38,821 nt of DNA from Schlesneria sp. (GTDB lineage: Bacteria; Planctomycetota; Planctomycetia; Planctomycetales; Planctomycetaceae): NCBI GenBank assembly GCA_028291515.1, contig JAQGHU010000045.1, forward strand, positions 1 to 38,821, in the 5' to 3' direction. Positions 1 to 9,719 of this stretch are shown piece after piece. The translations under genes and the position numbers were made by a program. Every line of letters starts with the position of its first letter. Within the stretch, counting starts at the first letter, position 1. The notes beneath the pieces are model-generated. The model had not been told where the DNA came from and did no database searches. It saw only the letters and a list, made by a program, of their open reading frames with translations.

Positions 1-45
1 TCGACCACCTTCCAGCGTCTCCACCACCAGTTCCGACTCGTCCAT
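1..45 (-). CDS. 5' end of an unidentified gene downstream of glmS (partial)
   Basis: An ATG on the minus strand at 43-45 opens a reading frame that runs off the window edge after 15 codons (MDESELVVETLEGGR). An AGGAGG Shine-Dalgarno motif lies about 8 bases upstream, which is the main reason to call it a gene. It lies about 105 bases downstream of the glmS stop on the same strand, so co-transcription is possible. Too little protein is visible to name a family. Confidence 0.5.
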   Translation of the reverse strand, partial: MDESELVVETLEGGR

Positions 46-150
46 CTCTGTCCCTCCTGGAAAGGGACATTTTGGTTCATCATATGCCTGGCGCAAAAAG
101 CGTGCCGAACACGATTGGGCGATGCCCACGCGGTTAAACGAATCGGTGGC

Positions 151-2013
151 CTATTCGACGGTCACGCTCTTGGCGAGGTTTCGTGGTCGGTCCACGTTGC
201 AGCCTCTCAAGATCGCGATGTGGTAAGCCAGCAGTTGCAGCGGAATCGAGGTGACCAGCGGTTGCAGGTATTCGTCGACATCCGGCACATAGATCACATC
301 GTCAGCGAGTTTCGCAATCTTGTCGTCGCTCTCGCAGGCGATCGCGATGACTGGTCCCCGTCGAGCTTTCACTTCTTCCAGGTTGCTCATCACCTTGGGA
401 TAGATCTGGCAACGCGGCGCGATGAAGACGCTGGGCGTTTCTTCATCCACCAACGCAATCGGACCGTGCTTCATTTCGGCGGCAGGATAGCCTTCTGCAT
501 GGATGTAGCTGATTTCCTTCAACTTGAGCGCCCCTTCCAGAGCGACCGGGAAGTTATACAGTCGGCCCAGGTACAAGAAGTTTTCGGCCTGATAGTACTT
601 CTGAGCAACTTCCTTCACTGCGTCGTTACACTCCAGGGCCTTTCGGATCTTGTTTGGCATATCGCGAAGATGACTGATGATTCGCTTGCCAGCCGGATAC
701 GATAAGTGCCGCATGCGACCTAAGAACATCGCCAACAGAGTGAGGACCGTCACCTGCGATGTGAAAGCCTTGGTCGATGCGACACCGACTTCGGGACCGG
801 CATGCAGATAAATCCCGCCGTCTGCCTCGCGGGCGATGGATGAGCCAACCGTGTTGCAGATGGCCAGCGTCGGATGTCCTTTGCGTTTGCATTCGCGCAT
901 CGCAGCGAGCGTGTCAGCAGTTTCTCCGCTTTGCGTAATCGCAAACACCATCGTTCGGTCGGACATCGGCGGATTGCGATAACGCAACTCGCTGGCGTAT
1001 TCCACTTCGACCGGGATGCGAGCGAACTCTTCGATGAGGTATTCGCCAACGAGGCCGGCGTGCCAACTGGTTCCGCAGGCGGTCAGAACGATGCGATCGA
1101 TCCGACGAAGCTTTTGTGGGTCCATATTCAAGCCGCCGAATTTTGCGGAGGCTTCGTCGTCGTCTAGTCGACCTCTTAAGGCATTTTCAATCGATTGAGG
1201 CTGCTCGAAGATTTCCTTGAGCATGTAGTGATCGAAATCACCAAGCTCTGTGTCCTGGACTGTCTGTTCGAGGAACTTGATTGACGGCGTCTGGGCACCA
1301 GTGTGCTGATGCTTCAATTGGAATTTATCGGCCGTGATGATCGCGATTTCGTGATCGTTCAGATACACGACTTCGTCGGTACGGCCGACGAGCGGACTGG
1401 AGTCGCTCGCCAGATAATGCTCGCCCTTACCAATCCCAACGACCAGCGGGCTTCCCAAGCGAGCCGCGATCAGCATGTTCGGAACTTCGCGGAAGAGGAT
1501 CGCCAGACCGTAGGTCCCCTTCACGCGTTTCAACGCGGCCTCAACCGCCTGCAGGCACGTTTCGGCACTGGTGGGATCGCTCCCCAGCTTGATCTCTTCG
1601 TCCAGCTGATGAGCGATCAGGTGAGCGGCGACTTCCGTATCGGTGGCCGATCGGAAGACATATCCCAATTCCTGCAACTGGCTTCGCAGAGCCGAATAAT
1701 TCTCGATCACGCCGTTGTGGACAACGACGACTTCGCCGTTCCCACCCGTGTGAGGATGTGAATTCACATCGCTGGGTTCCCCGTGAGTGGCCCAGCGCGT
1801 GTGTCCAATTCCGGTCGAACCGATGACCGGCTGTTGCGTGACGAGTTCGGCCAGCTGCCCAACTCGACCAGTCTTCTTTCGAATGGAGATCTGGTCGCCA
1901 TTCTGCAGTGCCACGCCGGCGCTGTCATAGCCACGGTATTCGAGGCGAAACAGCCCCTCGATCAGGTAGTCATACGCCTGCTTGGGCCCAACATATCCGA
2001 CAATTCCGCACAC
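151..2013 (-). CDS. glmS: glutamine--fructose-6-phosphate aminotransferase (isomerizing), GTG start
   Basis: Makes glucosamine-6-phosphate from fructose-6-phosphate and glutamine, the entry step to UDP-GlcNAc and cell-envelope amino sugars; cytosolic. The N-terminus reads (V/M)CGIVGYVG, so the cysteine after the initiator is the class II glutamine amidotransferase nucleophile exposed when Met is removed. Further seen are the HTRWATHG and HNGVIEN motifs of the glutaminase domain, then two SIS isomerase domains (TACGTSWHAG, ITQSGETADTLAA, EGALKLKEISYIHAEGY) and the typical C-terminus ending LAKSVTVE. The open frame extends 31 codons further upstream, but I place the start at a GTG at 2011-2013 because the Cys must follow the initiator and a GGAG lies 8 bases upstream. 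That gives 620 aa, close to the E. coli enzyme (609). It is divergent from the tad genes. Confidence 0.96.
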   Translation of the reverse strand: MCGIVGYVGPKQAYDYLIEGLFRLEYRGYDSAGVALQNGDQISIRKKTGRVGQLAELVTQQPVIGSTGIGHTRWATHGEPSDVNSHPHTGGNGEVVVVHNGVIENYSALRSQLQELGYVFRSATDTEVAAHLIAHQLDEEIKLGSDPTSAETCLQAVEAALKRVKGTYGLAILFREVPNMLIAARLGSPLVVGIGKGEHYLASDSSPLVGRTDEVVYLNDHEIAIITADKFQLKHQHTGAQTPSIKFLEQTVQDTELGDFDHYMLKEIFEQPQSIENALRGRLDDDEASAKFGGLNMDPQKLRRIDRIVLTACGTSWHAGLVGEYLIEEFARIPVEVEYASELRYRNPPMSDRTMVFAITQSGETADTLAAMRECKRKGHPTLAICNTVGSSIAREADGGIYLHAGPEVGVASTKAFTSQVTVLTLLAMFLGRMRHLSYPAGKRIISHLRDMPNKIRKALECNDAVKEVAQKYYQAENFLYLGRLYNFPVALEGALKLKEISYIHAEGYPAAEMKHGPIALVDEETPSVFIAPRCQIYPKVMSNLEEVKARRGPVIAIACESDDKIAKLADDVIYVPDVDEYLQPLVTSIPLQLLAYHIAILRGCNVDRPRNLAKSVTVE

Positions 2014-2454
2014 GGCTGAATCTCCACATTGGCAACAAAAGGAGGAATCAAATGACGAGACGGTCGAGGTGGTCACTTTCGATTCAGCGACTCTCGTGCC
2101 AATCATCTCGCGACAAAATTCCTGCGCGGGCTATAGCAAAGTTTTGGCAACTCCGTCAACGCGAAGTTCGGCAGATTCAACCAGTTAGACCGCGAAGAGC
2201 CGAATTGGCACCGTTGGGATCGTCGCACTGATCGGTGTGTGATTCTCTCCACAGATGTTGCGAAGCCGATGCGTCGAATCATCGAGGCATTATATCCGGC
2301 GCATTCGTTACGACAGATCTCCGGTTCCGTTTGAACCGCCATGCTTCCGTTTTGCAACATGCCAATTGTTGACCTACGTTTGCGATGGAGTGTTGTCAGC
2401 CACCCTTTCGGCAACAACTTTTCCCCAGTTAACGTCTACAAGGACTGAATCCAA
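2014..2454. other. divergent intergenic region between glmS and tadA
   Basis: About 440 bases separate the divergent glmS and tadA starts and should hold both promoters. The ribosome binding sites are visible at each edge (GGAG for glmS, AAGGA for tadA). No convincing sigma-70 box pair, hairpin or small gene was recognised. A 104-codon minus-strand frame here has no family features and overlaps the glmS leader. Confidence 0.6.
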
Positions 2455-3777
2455 ATGCCTGCCCCAAGTCATACTCCTACACGCGGTCGAGGGGCTTCGT
2501 CGGAACTGGATTTTGAAAGCCTTAAAAGATTGATTCACGGCAAACTGGTCGAAAAACTCGACCTGTCGCGCCTGGGAGACCTGCAGGGAGATACCCTGCG
2601 CCGCGAAATTCGCTTAGTTGTCGAACACTTGTGCGACACTGAAAATCCATTGCTGAATCGTTCCGAGCGCGAACGCCTCGTGGAAGAAGTTCTCGACGAG
2701 ACATTTGGCTATGGTCCGCTGGAGATCCTGCTGAAAGAGCAGGGGGTGGCGGATATCATGATCAACGGTCCCAAGAATGTCTTCATCGAAAAGAATGGAC
2801 GCATTCAAAAGTCCGAGGTCACATTCCGTGACAACGCTCACCTGATGCAGATTCTGGATCGCATCGTCTCTCGCGTGGGCCGCCGAATCGACGAAACGTC
2901 GCCGATGGTCGATGCTCGCCTCGCAGACGGCTCGCGTGTCAACGCGATCATCCCGCCGCTCGCTCTGGACGGACCGTCATTGACGATTCGTCGTTTCGGA
3001 TCGAAGCCGCTGGGACTGGAAGATCTGCTCCGCTTCGGTGCCTTCACGCCAGAAATTGCATTGCTGCTGGAAGGGGCGATCAAAGCCCGCCTGAACATCA
3101 TCATCAGCGGTGGTACCGGTTCGGGAAAAACGACACTGTTGAACACACTGTCGAGCTTCATCCAGAATGATCATCGAATTATTACAATTGAAGATGCGGC
3201 CGAATTGCAGATGCAACAACCGCACGTGCTGCGACTGGAAACGCGTCCACCGAACATCGAAGGCAAGGGACGCGTGACCGCCACCGACCTGGTCAAGAAC
3301 GCCCTGCGAATGCGACCCGACCGAATCGTGATCGGCGAATGCCGCGGTGCAGAATCGCTGGACATGTTGCAGGCGATGAACACCGGCCACGAAGGATCGA
3401 TGACCACCATCCACGCCAACACGCCTCGCGATGCTGTTTCACGCCTCGAAACGATGATCTCGATGGGGGGCGTCGAATTGCCGATTCGCGCATTGCGTCA
3501 GCAATTCGCGGCTGCCGTGGACCTGATCATTCAAGTCCAGCGATTGCAAGGTGGTCCGCGCAAGCTGACATACATCACGGAAGTCCAGAACATGGAACAG
3601 GACCAAATCGTGATGCAAGACATCTTCGTCTTCAAGCAGGACGGGATCGACGATCAAAACCGGGCCTTCGGCCATTTCGAAGCGACAGGGATTCGCCCTT
3701 CGTTTATGCAGCGACTGGAATCGGCGGGAGTCAAACTGCCGTCGAATTTGTTTACTCAGCGAGCCCTGGGCCGCTAG
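2455..3777 (+). CDS. tadA: Tad/Flp pilus assembly motor ATPase TadA (CpaF family)
   Basis: Hexameric secretion ATPase that powers assembly of Flp/Tad-type pili at the inner membrane. It has the CpaF layout: a helical N-terminal domain, a region reading [11 protein letters not shown] and ADIMINGP that is characteristic of the family, a Walker A motif GGTGSGKTT at residues 219-227 (Lys225), the Asp box around TIEDAAEL, the Walker B region [14 protein letters not shown], and the His box [14 protein letters not shown]. At 440 aa it is a normal full length. The ATG at 2455 has AAGGA about 10 bases upstream. It is first of three co-directional genes. The usual partners (TadZ/CpaE, secretin RcpA/CpaC, prepilin peptidase, Flp pilin) are not in the window, so the locus is split or partial. 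Confidence 0.93.
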   Translation: MPAPSHTPTRGRGASSELDFESLKRLIHGKLVEKLDLSRLGDLQGDTLRREIRLVVEHLCDTENPLLNRSERERLVEEVLDETFGYGPLEILLKEQGVADIMINGPKNVFIEKNGRIQKSEVTFRDNAHLMQILDRIVSRVGRRIDETSPMVDARLADGSRVNAIIPPLALDGPSLTIRRFGSKPLGLEDLLRFGAFTPEIALLLEGAIKARLNIIISGGTGSGKTTLLNTLSSFIQNDHRIITIEDAAELQMQQPHVLRLETRPPNIEGKGRVTATDLVKNALRMRPDRIVIGECRGAESLDMLQAMNTGHEGSMTTIHANTPRDAVSRLETMISMGGVELPIRALRQQFAAAVDLIIQVQRLQGGPRKLTYITEVQNMEQDQIVMQDIFVFKQDGIDDQNRAFGHFEATGIRPSFMQRLESAGVKLPSNLFTQRALGR

Positions 3778-3818
3778 CAAGATCTGAAACGTTCGGGCTG
3801 TTGATTGGAGAAGGTACT

Positions 3819-4790
3819 ATGGACCCCGTGTGGATCATTTCGATTGCGGCATTTTTCGGTGCTGGTGCGTTGGGCGCTGCCGTCGTTTCGCTGACGAAAA
3901 GCATGAACACCACGCGGGCCGAAGATCGGCTGGAACTGCTCGCGGGGAACAAACCCGCCGACAGCGAGGCATCGCGCGGTTTGATGAAGCAGGACTTCGT
4001 CAATATGAGCACGGGAGCGGGCAGAGCTCTTGGTCATTTCTCGAAGCGGCTCGGCAACTTTGGTCTGTTCTTGGAACAGGCCAACTCGCCAATCGACTTC
4101 CAGACGTACGTCCTGATCAGTGGCGGGTGCGGTCTGCTGGGTGCCGCCATCGGCGCGATTGCCCAGGCACCCACACCCCTGTTGCCCGTCTTCGCCCTGA
4201 TCCTCGGAGCGATGCCCACCATGTGGTTAAGTCTTCGGCGCAAGAAGCGAACCAAGCGATTTGGTGTTCAGCTTCCTGATGCCCTGTCTCTGCTGGCTCG
4301 AGCCCTTCGATCTGGAAACAGCTTAAATTCCGGCTTGAACATGATCGTCGAAGAAATGGCCGATCCAATCAGTACCGAATTCCACATCGCCTACGAAGAG
4401 CAGAATCTTGGTATTCCCATCGAACAGGCATTAAAGAACATGATGGTTCGCATGCCGAATCTGGACTTGAAGTTCTTCGTGACCGCCGTCGCAATCCAAC
4501 GGCAAACGGGTGGTGACCTGGCAGAAATCATCGACAAGATCTGTGAAGTGATCCGCGAGCGATTCAAGATCCTCGGGATGGTGCAGGCGCTAACAGGGGA
4601 AGGTCGCCTGAGCGGCGCGGTCCTGATGGCATTGCCGATCGCGATCTTCATCGCCGTGTACTACTTAAACCAAGAGTATGTCATGTTGCTGTTCACCGAG
4701 CCGCTGGGCCGACAGATGATCACCTTCGGAATCATCATGCAGGTGCTCGGCGCGATTTGCATCAAGAAGATCATCGATATCAAGGTCTAA
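3819..4790 (+). CDS. tadB: Tad pilus platform protein TadB (type II secretion F domain)
   Basis: Inner-membrane platform protein of the Tad machinery, working with TadC on top of the TadA motor. The 323-aa product has an N-terminal membrane segment (about residues 4-26), a membrane pair around 97-138, the T2SF cytosolic domain opening with VQLPDALSLLARALRSGNSL at about 150-169, and a C-terminal membrane pair (about 260-320). The open frame extends far upstream into tadA in another frame. I start at ATG 3819 because GGAG sits 8 bases before it and the N-terminus then becomes a proper membrane segment. It begins 41 bases after the tadA stop. Confidence 0.9.
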   Translation: MDPVWIISIAAFFGAGALGAAVVSLTKSMNTTRAEDRLELLAGNKPADSEASRGLMKQDFVNMSTGAGRALGHFSKRLGNFGLFLEQANSPIDFQTYVLISGGCGLLGAAIGAIAQAPTPLLPVFALILGAMPTMWLSLRRKKRTKRFGVQLPDALSLLARALRSGNSLNSGLNMIVEEMADPISTEFHIAYEEQNLGIPIEQALKNMMVRMPNLDLKFFVTAVAIQRQTGGDLAEIIDKICEVIRERFKILGMVQALTGEGRLSGAVLMALPIAIFIAVYYLNQEYVMLLFTEPLGRQMITFGIIMQVLGAICIKKIIDIKV

Positions 4791-4847
4791 GACCGCTGCG
4801 TTGTCGGGACATTTCTACTTACCTCGAATTTTGCGAGTCGTTTGACC

Positions 4848-5777
4848 ATGGAACTTAACACCATCCTGCCATGGGCCATTTTCGCCATCTGCACTCTGGG
4901 CGTATGGGCGCTGATTTCCGCATTTCAGAAAGAAGATAACCGGGCGACCGAGCGCCTGGCGGAACTTCGTGATCCGGGAAGCCGCGATAAGAAGCGCAAG
5001 TCTGGGACCAGCGTAGGACAGTTGTTCGAAAAGGCAGCTCCCGCTCTTTCCGCAGCGTTGGGATCGAAATCGGATCTGGAAAAGAACGAGTTGCGAGTCC
5101 GATTGGCGAATGCGGGTTACAACCAAAGTTCCGCAACACAGACTTATCTGGCGATCCGAGTCGCCATGTTGGGTGTGGGTGCTCTAGCTGGTGGTGGCGG
5201 TGGCATGCTGGTCTATGGAATGACCCAAAAAGGCTACTTTGCCATCGCGATTACCGCCGGCATTTTTTTCTTCCTTCCTGAATTAGTGCTGGCGTTTATG
5301 GCCAGCTCGCGCAAGCAAAAGATCTTCCTGTCGCTACCCGATGCGCTGGACCTGCTCGTGGTCTGCGTCGAAGCCGGTTTAGGGCTGGATGCCGGGATGC
5401 GGCGTATTTCAGAAGAACTCCACGACACGCATACGGTGATGTGTGACGAACTCGATCTGTGCAACTTGCAGATCCAGATGGGTCGCGTCCGCCGCGATGT
5501 GCTCCATGACCTGGGGATCCGAACGGGAGTCGATGACGTCAAGGCATTGGCCGCGATTCTGATTCAGGCGGAGCGATTCGGCTCGTCGATCGCTCAGGCA
5601 CTGCGAGTCCAGTCCGATTCCATGCGCGTCAAACGCCGTCAGATTGCCGAAGAAAAAGCTCAGAAGACGGCCGTACAAATGCTGTTTCCAATGGTGCTCT
5701 TCATCTTCCCGGGAATCTTCGTGGTGCTGGTCGGACCGGCCGCGATCAAGATGATGGCCGCGGGAGTTGCTGGTTAA
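4848..5777 (+). CDS. tadC: Tad pilus platform protein TadC (type II secretion F domain)
   Basis: Second platform protein of the Tad pilus machine, 309 aa. It shows an N-terminal membrane segment (about 8-25), two central membrane segments (about 103-125 and 130-152), the T2SF domain starting LSLPDALDLLVVCVEAGLGL at about 161-180, and a C-terminal membrane segment (about 283-303). ATG 4848 is preferred over the TTG two codons earlier, and neither has a strong ribosome binding site. It follows tadB by 57 bases and precedes a strong terminator, so it is the last gene of the trio. It is paralogous to TadB, as usual for this family. Confidence 0.9.
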   Translation: MELNTILPWAIFAICTLGVWALISAFQKEDNRATERLAELRDPGSRDKKRKSGTSVGQLFEKAAPALSAALGSKSDLEKNELRVRLANAGYNQSSATQTYLAIRVAMLGVGALAGGGGGMLVYGMTQKGYFAIAITAGIFFFLPELVLAFMASSRKQKIFLSLPDALDLLVVCVEAGLGLDAGMRRISEELHDTHTVMCDELDLCNLQIQMGRVRRDVLHDLGIRTGVDDVKALAAILIQAERFGSSIAQALRVQSDSMRVKRRQIAEEKAQKTAVQMLFPMVLFIFPGIFVVLVGPAAIKMMAAGVAG

Positions 5778-5810
5778 TCATTGACCGCTCGCGAACTCGA
5801 CCTATGCAGG

Positions 5811-5843
5811 AAGACCACTCATCACGAGTGGTCTTTCTTTTTT
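5811..5843 (+). terminator. intrinsic terminator of the tadABC operon
   Basis: A perfect 10-bp stem (5811-5820 with 5826-5835), 5-base loop ATCAC, and a following T-rich run TCTTTTTT (5836-5843) form a textbook rho-independent terminator 33 bases after the tadC stop. Confidence 0.93.
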
Positions 5844-6191
5844 GAACGACGCGTCAATCACTAGGCTGCGCCAGGGGCAGACACATGTGAAGGGCACGCG
5901 GCCAGGCTCTCAAGGTAGGCAATTGGCGAATGAAGCGGATTTAGCGTGTCCGACTGGATAAAGACGACGTGATCATTTTTTTGCCCCTGTTGCAGTTATT
6001 GCCGCAGGAAAGGGGGACGATGGTTAAGGACGTAACTTCATGACGGAGCGGTGAGTTAGCACATTTTCAGAATCGGCAATTCCTGCCGAACGGCGACTTA
6101 AAAGGATTGTCGCCTTTCGGAATCAGGCGCAGCCACCAGTAGTGTCACCACCCCTTGGTGGGACAGCGACGAACACACCACGAGCTCAACC
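5844..6191 (+). promoter_or_regulatory. structured leader/promoter region of the beta-helix protein
   Basis: About 350 bases without a gene separate the tad terminator from the next start codon. Three consecutive small stem-loops lie near the 3' end: 6074-6088 (5-bp stem CGGCA/TGCCG), 6092-6114 (6-bp stem GGCGAC/GTCGCC) and 6143-6165 (nine pairs with one bulged A, CCACC-CCTT-GGTGG core). The last ends 26 bases before the ATG. I cannot match this to a known riboswitch. No clear promoter boxes were recognised. Confidence 0.4.
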
Positions 6192-9100
6192 ATGAAGATG
6201 TCGTTCCGACTGATTCTGAAATCAGTTGCCGTCGTAGTTCTGATGGCGCAAGCTGGCCAATTGAGGGCTCAGCAGAGCGCACCTCTCTTCACAGAACGAT
6301 TTGCCAACGTCTTCGATCCCAACAGCCGCACCTATTTCACGGTGCAGGGAACTGAGGGAAAACAGTTCGGTGGACAGCAGCCGTTCGCCAGCATCGGCGC
6401 GACCCACTACACAGGCTCCATCGATGATGCGGTGACGCTCTACAGCGGCCAGTTCATGATGAACTACAACGCGATCACCGGTAACCCCGCGGGCTCATTG
6501 GGAATTCAGCAGCGCTGGATGACGGATCTCCCTGTGCTCGATCGATCGATTGTCGGTGCGGGCCTCTATCTCGATTTCACTCAAAGCCGTTACAACAATC
6601 TCTTCCAGCAACTCGATGTGAATTTCGAGTTGTTCACCCAATCGAATTGGGTCGGCCGTGCAAATCTTTATCTTCCTGTCGGACAGATCCAGCAAGGAAC
6701 AGGCATTGGTGGCGGCGCATCGGGGCTGACCGTCGTTAACACGGTCGTCGGCACCTCAACCAGCTATCAGTTGCTGGATGTCGCGATGATGGGAAGCGAC
6801 TTCGAATTGGGCCGCAAGTTTTTCAATTATCGAGCGGAAGTCTACGGAAGCTATTACAACTGGAACGGCCCCATTGCTGGATTCACCAACGGCGTCAGAG
6901 GAGGCGTGCGGGCTTACCTGACAAACAATTTGTCGGCCAACGTCAATATTTCGCACGATCAGTTTTTCGGAACCAATGTCTACAGCGGACTGACTTACTT
7001 CTTCGGTGGCAACGGGGGAAGTCGCCCGATGTCTTTCGAGAACCTGATGACACTGCCAGCTCAACGGTCGCAGCAAGTGGCCATTGGGAATTACTCACGC
7101 GGCACTTATAGTTTCGCGCCGCTGCATGACACGGCGAGTGGTGATCTGTTGCACGCCTACTTCGTTAAAGAAGGGGGCACGGGAACCGGGACTCAAGCCG
7201 ATCCCGCCAGCATTGCCTCGGTGTTGGCGAACACGCAATTTGGCCACGGCAGCGCGATGATTCTGGTTGACGCCGGGGGGAACTTCACGGCTCCAATCGC
7301 GTTGACCCAAGATCGTCAGCAGATCATCGGTGGCGGTTCCACAGGGACGGCCAACGTCGATTTCTCAGTCGCATTGGGACAGGGACCGGGATCGTCGTTC
7401 CTGCATCTGGCAGGCCTGGGCGGGCGACCTGTGCTGGCTCCGACAGCCGGAAACGCCGTCACGCTGACCAATCAGAACACGGTTCAAGGATTCACGATCG
7501 ATGGCAGCGGAGGTTTGACCAATGGGATCTCGGGGAATCCGGGCGCTCTTGATACCACGATCCGCGACATGGTGATTCAGAATGTCGCCGGCACAGGTAT
7601 CATCATTCAGCCGTCTACCAATACGACCATCGACAAGATGACCTTCGCGAACAACGGCACAGACGTCCTGCTGGATGCAGCTAATTCGAAGATCACGAAT
7701 ATCACCAGCACAGGGGCCATCAACGGTTCGCTGAACATCGGCGGTGCGGCGGGCGACATCACCGGGACGACATTGATCTCGAACGTGAATATCTCGGGTG
7801 CGGGCGGCTTTGGCGGTATCCAACTGAATAACGCTCAGAATGGAGCGCAGGTCAACCTGACCAACGTCATTGTGAATGGCGGGACTGGATCGGGTATCAC
7901 CGTCAACAACTCGAAGACCGGTAGCATCTATACTCTGACGAACGTCGACATCCTGACCGTAGGCGGTACCGGAATGTCACTGGTAAATAGCAACGGGACC
8001 TTCAACGTCGATGCCACGAGCCTGATCAACAATGCCGGGTCTACGGGATTGGAAGTGAATGGTGGGGCTATCAACGTCAACTATGGTGGCGGATTGGGCC
8101 AGACCTTATCGGATCAGTCGGCAGTGCTGGTGACAGGGAACCATACCGGAACGCTCATCTTTACCAACACGTCGTCGATCAACACGACGATCGGCAATGG
8201 CTTGCAGTTTGACGGGGCCGACGGAACTTACAAGTTCCTGGGGACTACCACCATGAATGGCGGCGACGCGGGAATCGATATCTTCAACGGCAACGGCGAC
8301 TTCACGTTTACGAACCCGTACATCAACAACACGGCCTCCGGAATGGGTGTGAAGATTGTCGGCGGTGGAGGTGACGCCCCAACATCAACATTCAACGGTC
8401 TGAATATCACGACCATCAGCAATCAGGGTTTCTTCGTGTCGAACGGCGGGCTGACAACTGTCACCGGGACCGCCAATGTGACGACTTCCTTCGGCACAGC
8501 GGTCGAACTGAACGGAACACCATTGGCCGCGACGTTCACGAATATCACATCGACGCAAAGTCCGGGAGCAGGAATCAGCATCGACAAATCGAGCGGTACA
8601 TTCGGAGTGACCGGGACGGCCACGATCACGGGTGCTGCGGGTAGCGGTCTGGTGATCAATAACTCGAGCACTCTGACGTCGACGATTCAATCGGTCACGA
8701 TCGACACTGTCGGAACGCTGTCGACGGACAATGGCGTCACGCTTACCGATGCCGGTACCGTCAGCATCCTGGGCGGCACGATCAACAACTCCAGTGGTGA
8801 CGGAATTCACAGTTCGGATACGAACCTGACCGCGACCGGCTTGAACATCGGTGGAACCGGCTCGATTACCGGCGACGGCATCGAGATTGTCAACAACGGT
8901 TCCCCTCACGTCGTCACCATCAGCAACAACTCGATCAAAGCCAATGCCAGCGGGATCAGCACCAAAGATTCGGGGAACGCCGGGGAATTGGTGCTGACTT
9001 TGAACGGCAATACCATTCAGGCCGTCAACAACGGTGCCTTGGCCATGGACATCGTTGGCAATGGACTGAATTCAACGATCATCAAGTCGATGTTGGACGG

Positions 9101-9692
9101 AACGATCATTGGCGGCACGGGTGGCGGAGTCGAGTTTAAACGAGTGACGTTCGACGCGTCGGGGACGGCGCTGACGGGAACCCAGATCAACGCGGGGAAC
9201 TGGACGATCGGAACGACGGCCGCTCGTATTCAGGGTGATGCCCTGCGATTCGATGGGCCGACGGGCGATTTGAAGTTCACCACCTTGAACATCGCCAACA
9301 ACAATGGAACAGGTCTGTATGTCGACACCAAGACGCTGGGGACGACATTCGCGCTGACGAACACGGCGGGTGTGATCGACACCACGAACGGTTCGGCCAC
9401 GTTCCTCGATCCGCTGACGTTGAACATGACATTCAGTAGCATTACCAGCACGGGCAGCTCGACGAACGGCCTGACGCTGGATGGAGCCGCCGGAGCCTTC
9501 ACCGTGACAGGTTTGACGAGTATCAACGGCGCGACGACCTATGGTCTTTCGATCCAGAATTCGTCGGCGACTGTGAACTTCAACAACGTCACCATCAACA
9601 CCTCGGGCACAAACTGGATCAACGAAGTCGGCAACACCGGCGCGGTGAACTTCAACGGGACCACGACAATCGACGGTGTTATTGTCCCATAA
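6192..9692 (+). CDS. secreted beta-helix protein with inverse-autotransporter-like N-terminal barrel
   Basis: Predicted outer-membrane-anchored surface protein of 1166 aa. Residues 1-26 form a signal peptide with cleavage after LRA. Residues about 30-272 have alternating amphipathic strands, aromatic girdles and tracts such as GAGLYLDFTQSRYNN, LTNNLSANVNISHDQFFG and YSGLTYFFGG, resembling the inverse autotransporter (intimin/invasin) beta-barrel. From about residue 320 to the end the protein is rich in Gly, Asn, Thr and Ile with irregular 20-25-residue repeats (NGLxI, GSGITVNNS, ISNNSIKAN) typical of right-handed parallel beta-helices. The barrel-first order is the inverse-autotransporter order. 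There are almost no cysteines. Only a weak GAG precedes the ATG. The function is inferred to be adhesion or matrix binding, and an enzymatic polysaccharide-binding beta-helix cannot be excluded. It follows the tad genes but is separately transcribed. Confidence 0.8.
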   Translation: MKMSFRLILKSVAVVVLMAQAGQLRAQQSAPLFTERFANVFDPNSRTYFTVQGTEGKQFGGQQPFASIGATHYTGSIDDAVTLYSGQFMMNYNAITGNPAGSLGIQQRWMTDLPVLDRSIVGAGLYLDFTQSRYNNLFQQLDVNFELFTQSNWVGRANLYLPVGQIQQGTGIGGGASGLTVVNTVVGTSTSYQLLDVAMMGSDFELGRKFFNYRAEVYGSYYNWNGPIAGFTNGVRGGVRAYLTNNLSANVNISHDQFFGTNVYSGLTYFFGGNGGSRPMSFENLMTLPAQRSQQVAIGNYSRGTYSFAPLHDTASGDLLHAYFVKEGGTGTGTQADPASIASVLANTQFGHGSAMILVDAGGNFTAPIALTQDRQQIIGGGSTGTANVDFSVALGQGPGSSFLHLAGLGGRPVLAPTAGNAVTLTNQNTVQGFTIDGSGGLTNGISGNPGALDTTIRDMVIQNVAGTGIIIQPSTNTTIDKMTFANNGTDVLLDAANSKITNITSTGAINGSLNIGGAAGDITGTTLISNVNISGAGGFGGIQLNNAQNGAQVNLTNVIVNGGTGSGITVNNSKTGSIYTLTNVDILTVGGTGMSLVNSNGTFNVDATSLINNAGSTGLEVNGGAINVNYGGGLGQTLSDQSAVLVTGNHTGTLIFTNTSSINTTIGNGLQFDGADGTYKFLGTTTMNGGDAGIDIFNGNGDFTFTNPYINNTASGMGVKIVGGGGDAPTSTFNGLNITTISNQGFFVSNGGLTTVTGTANVTTSFGTAVELNGTPLAATFTNITSTQSPGAGISIDKSSGTFGVTGTATITGAAGSGLVINNSSTLTSTIQSVTIDTVGTLSTDNGVTLTDAGTVSILGGTINNSSGDGIHSSDTNLTATGLNIGGTGSITGDGIEIVNNGSPHVVTISNNSIKANASGISTKDSGNAGELVLTLNGNTIQAVNNGALAMDIVGNGLNSTIIKSMLDGTIIGGTGGGVEFKRVTFDASGTALTGTQINAGNWTIGTTAARIQGDALRFDGPTGDLKFTTLNIANNNGTGLYVDTKTLGTTFALTNTAGVIDTTNGSATFLDPLTLNMTFSSITSTGSSTNGLTLDGAAGAFTVTGLTSINGATTYGLSIQNSSATVNFNNVTINTSGTNWINEVGNTGAVNFNGTTTIDGVIVP

Positions 9693-9719
9693 AGCCGGAG
9701 GTCACTTGGTGCAGCCACC

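Noticed and set aside
2103-2417. 104-codon minus-strand frame upstream of glmS
   Set aside because: No ribosome binding site, no family features, Arg/Ser-rich composition typical of a chance frame, and it overlaps the glmS leader.
3339-3818. long upstream extension of the tadB frame
   Set aside because: It overlaps tadA in another phase; the ribosome binding site and membrane segment place the start at 3819.
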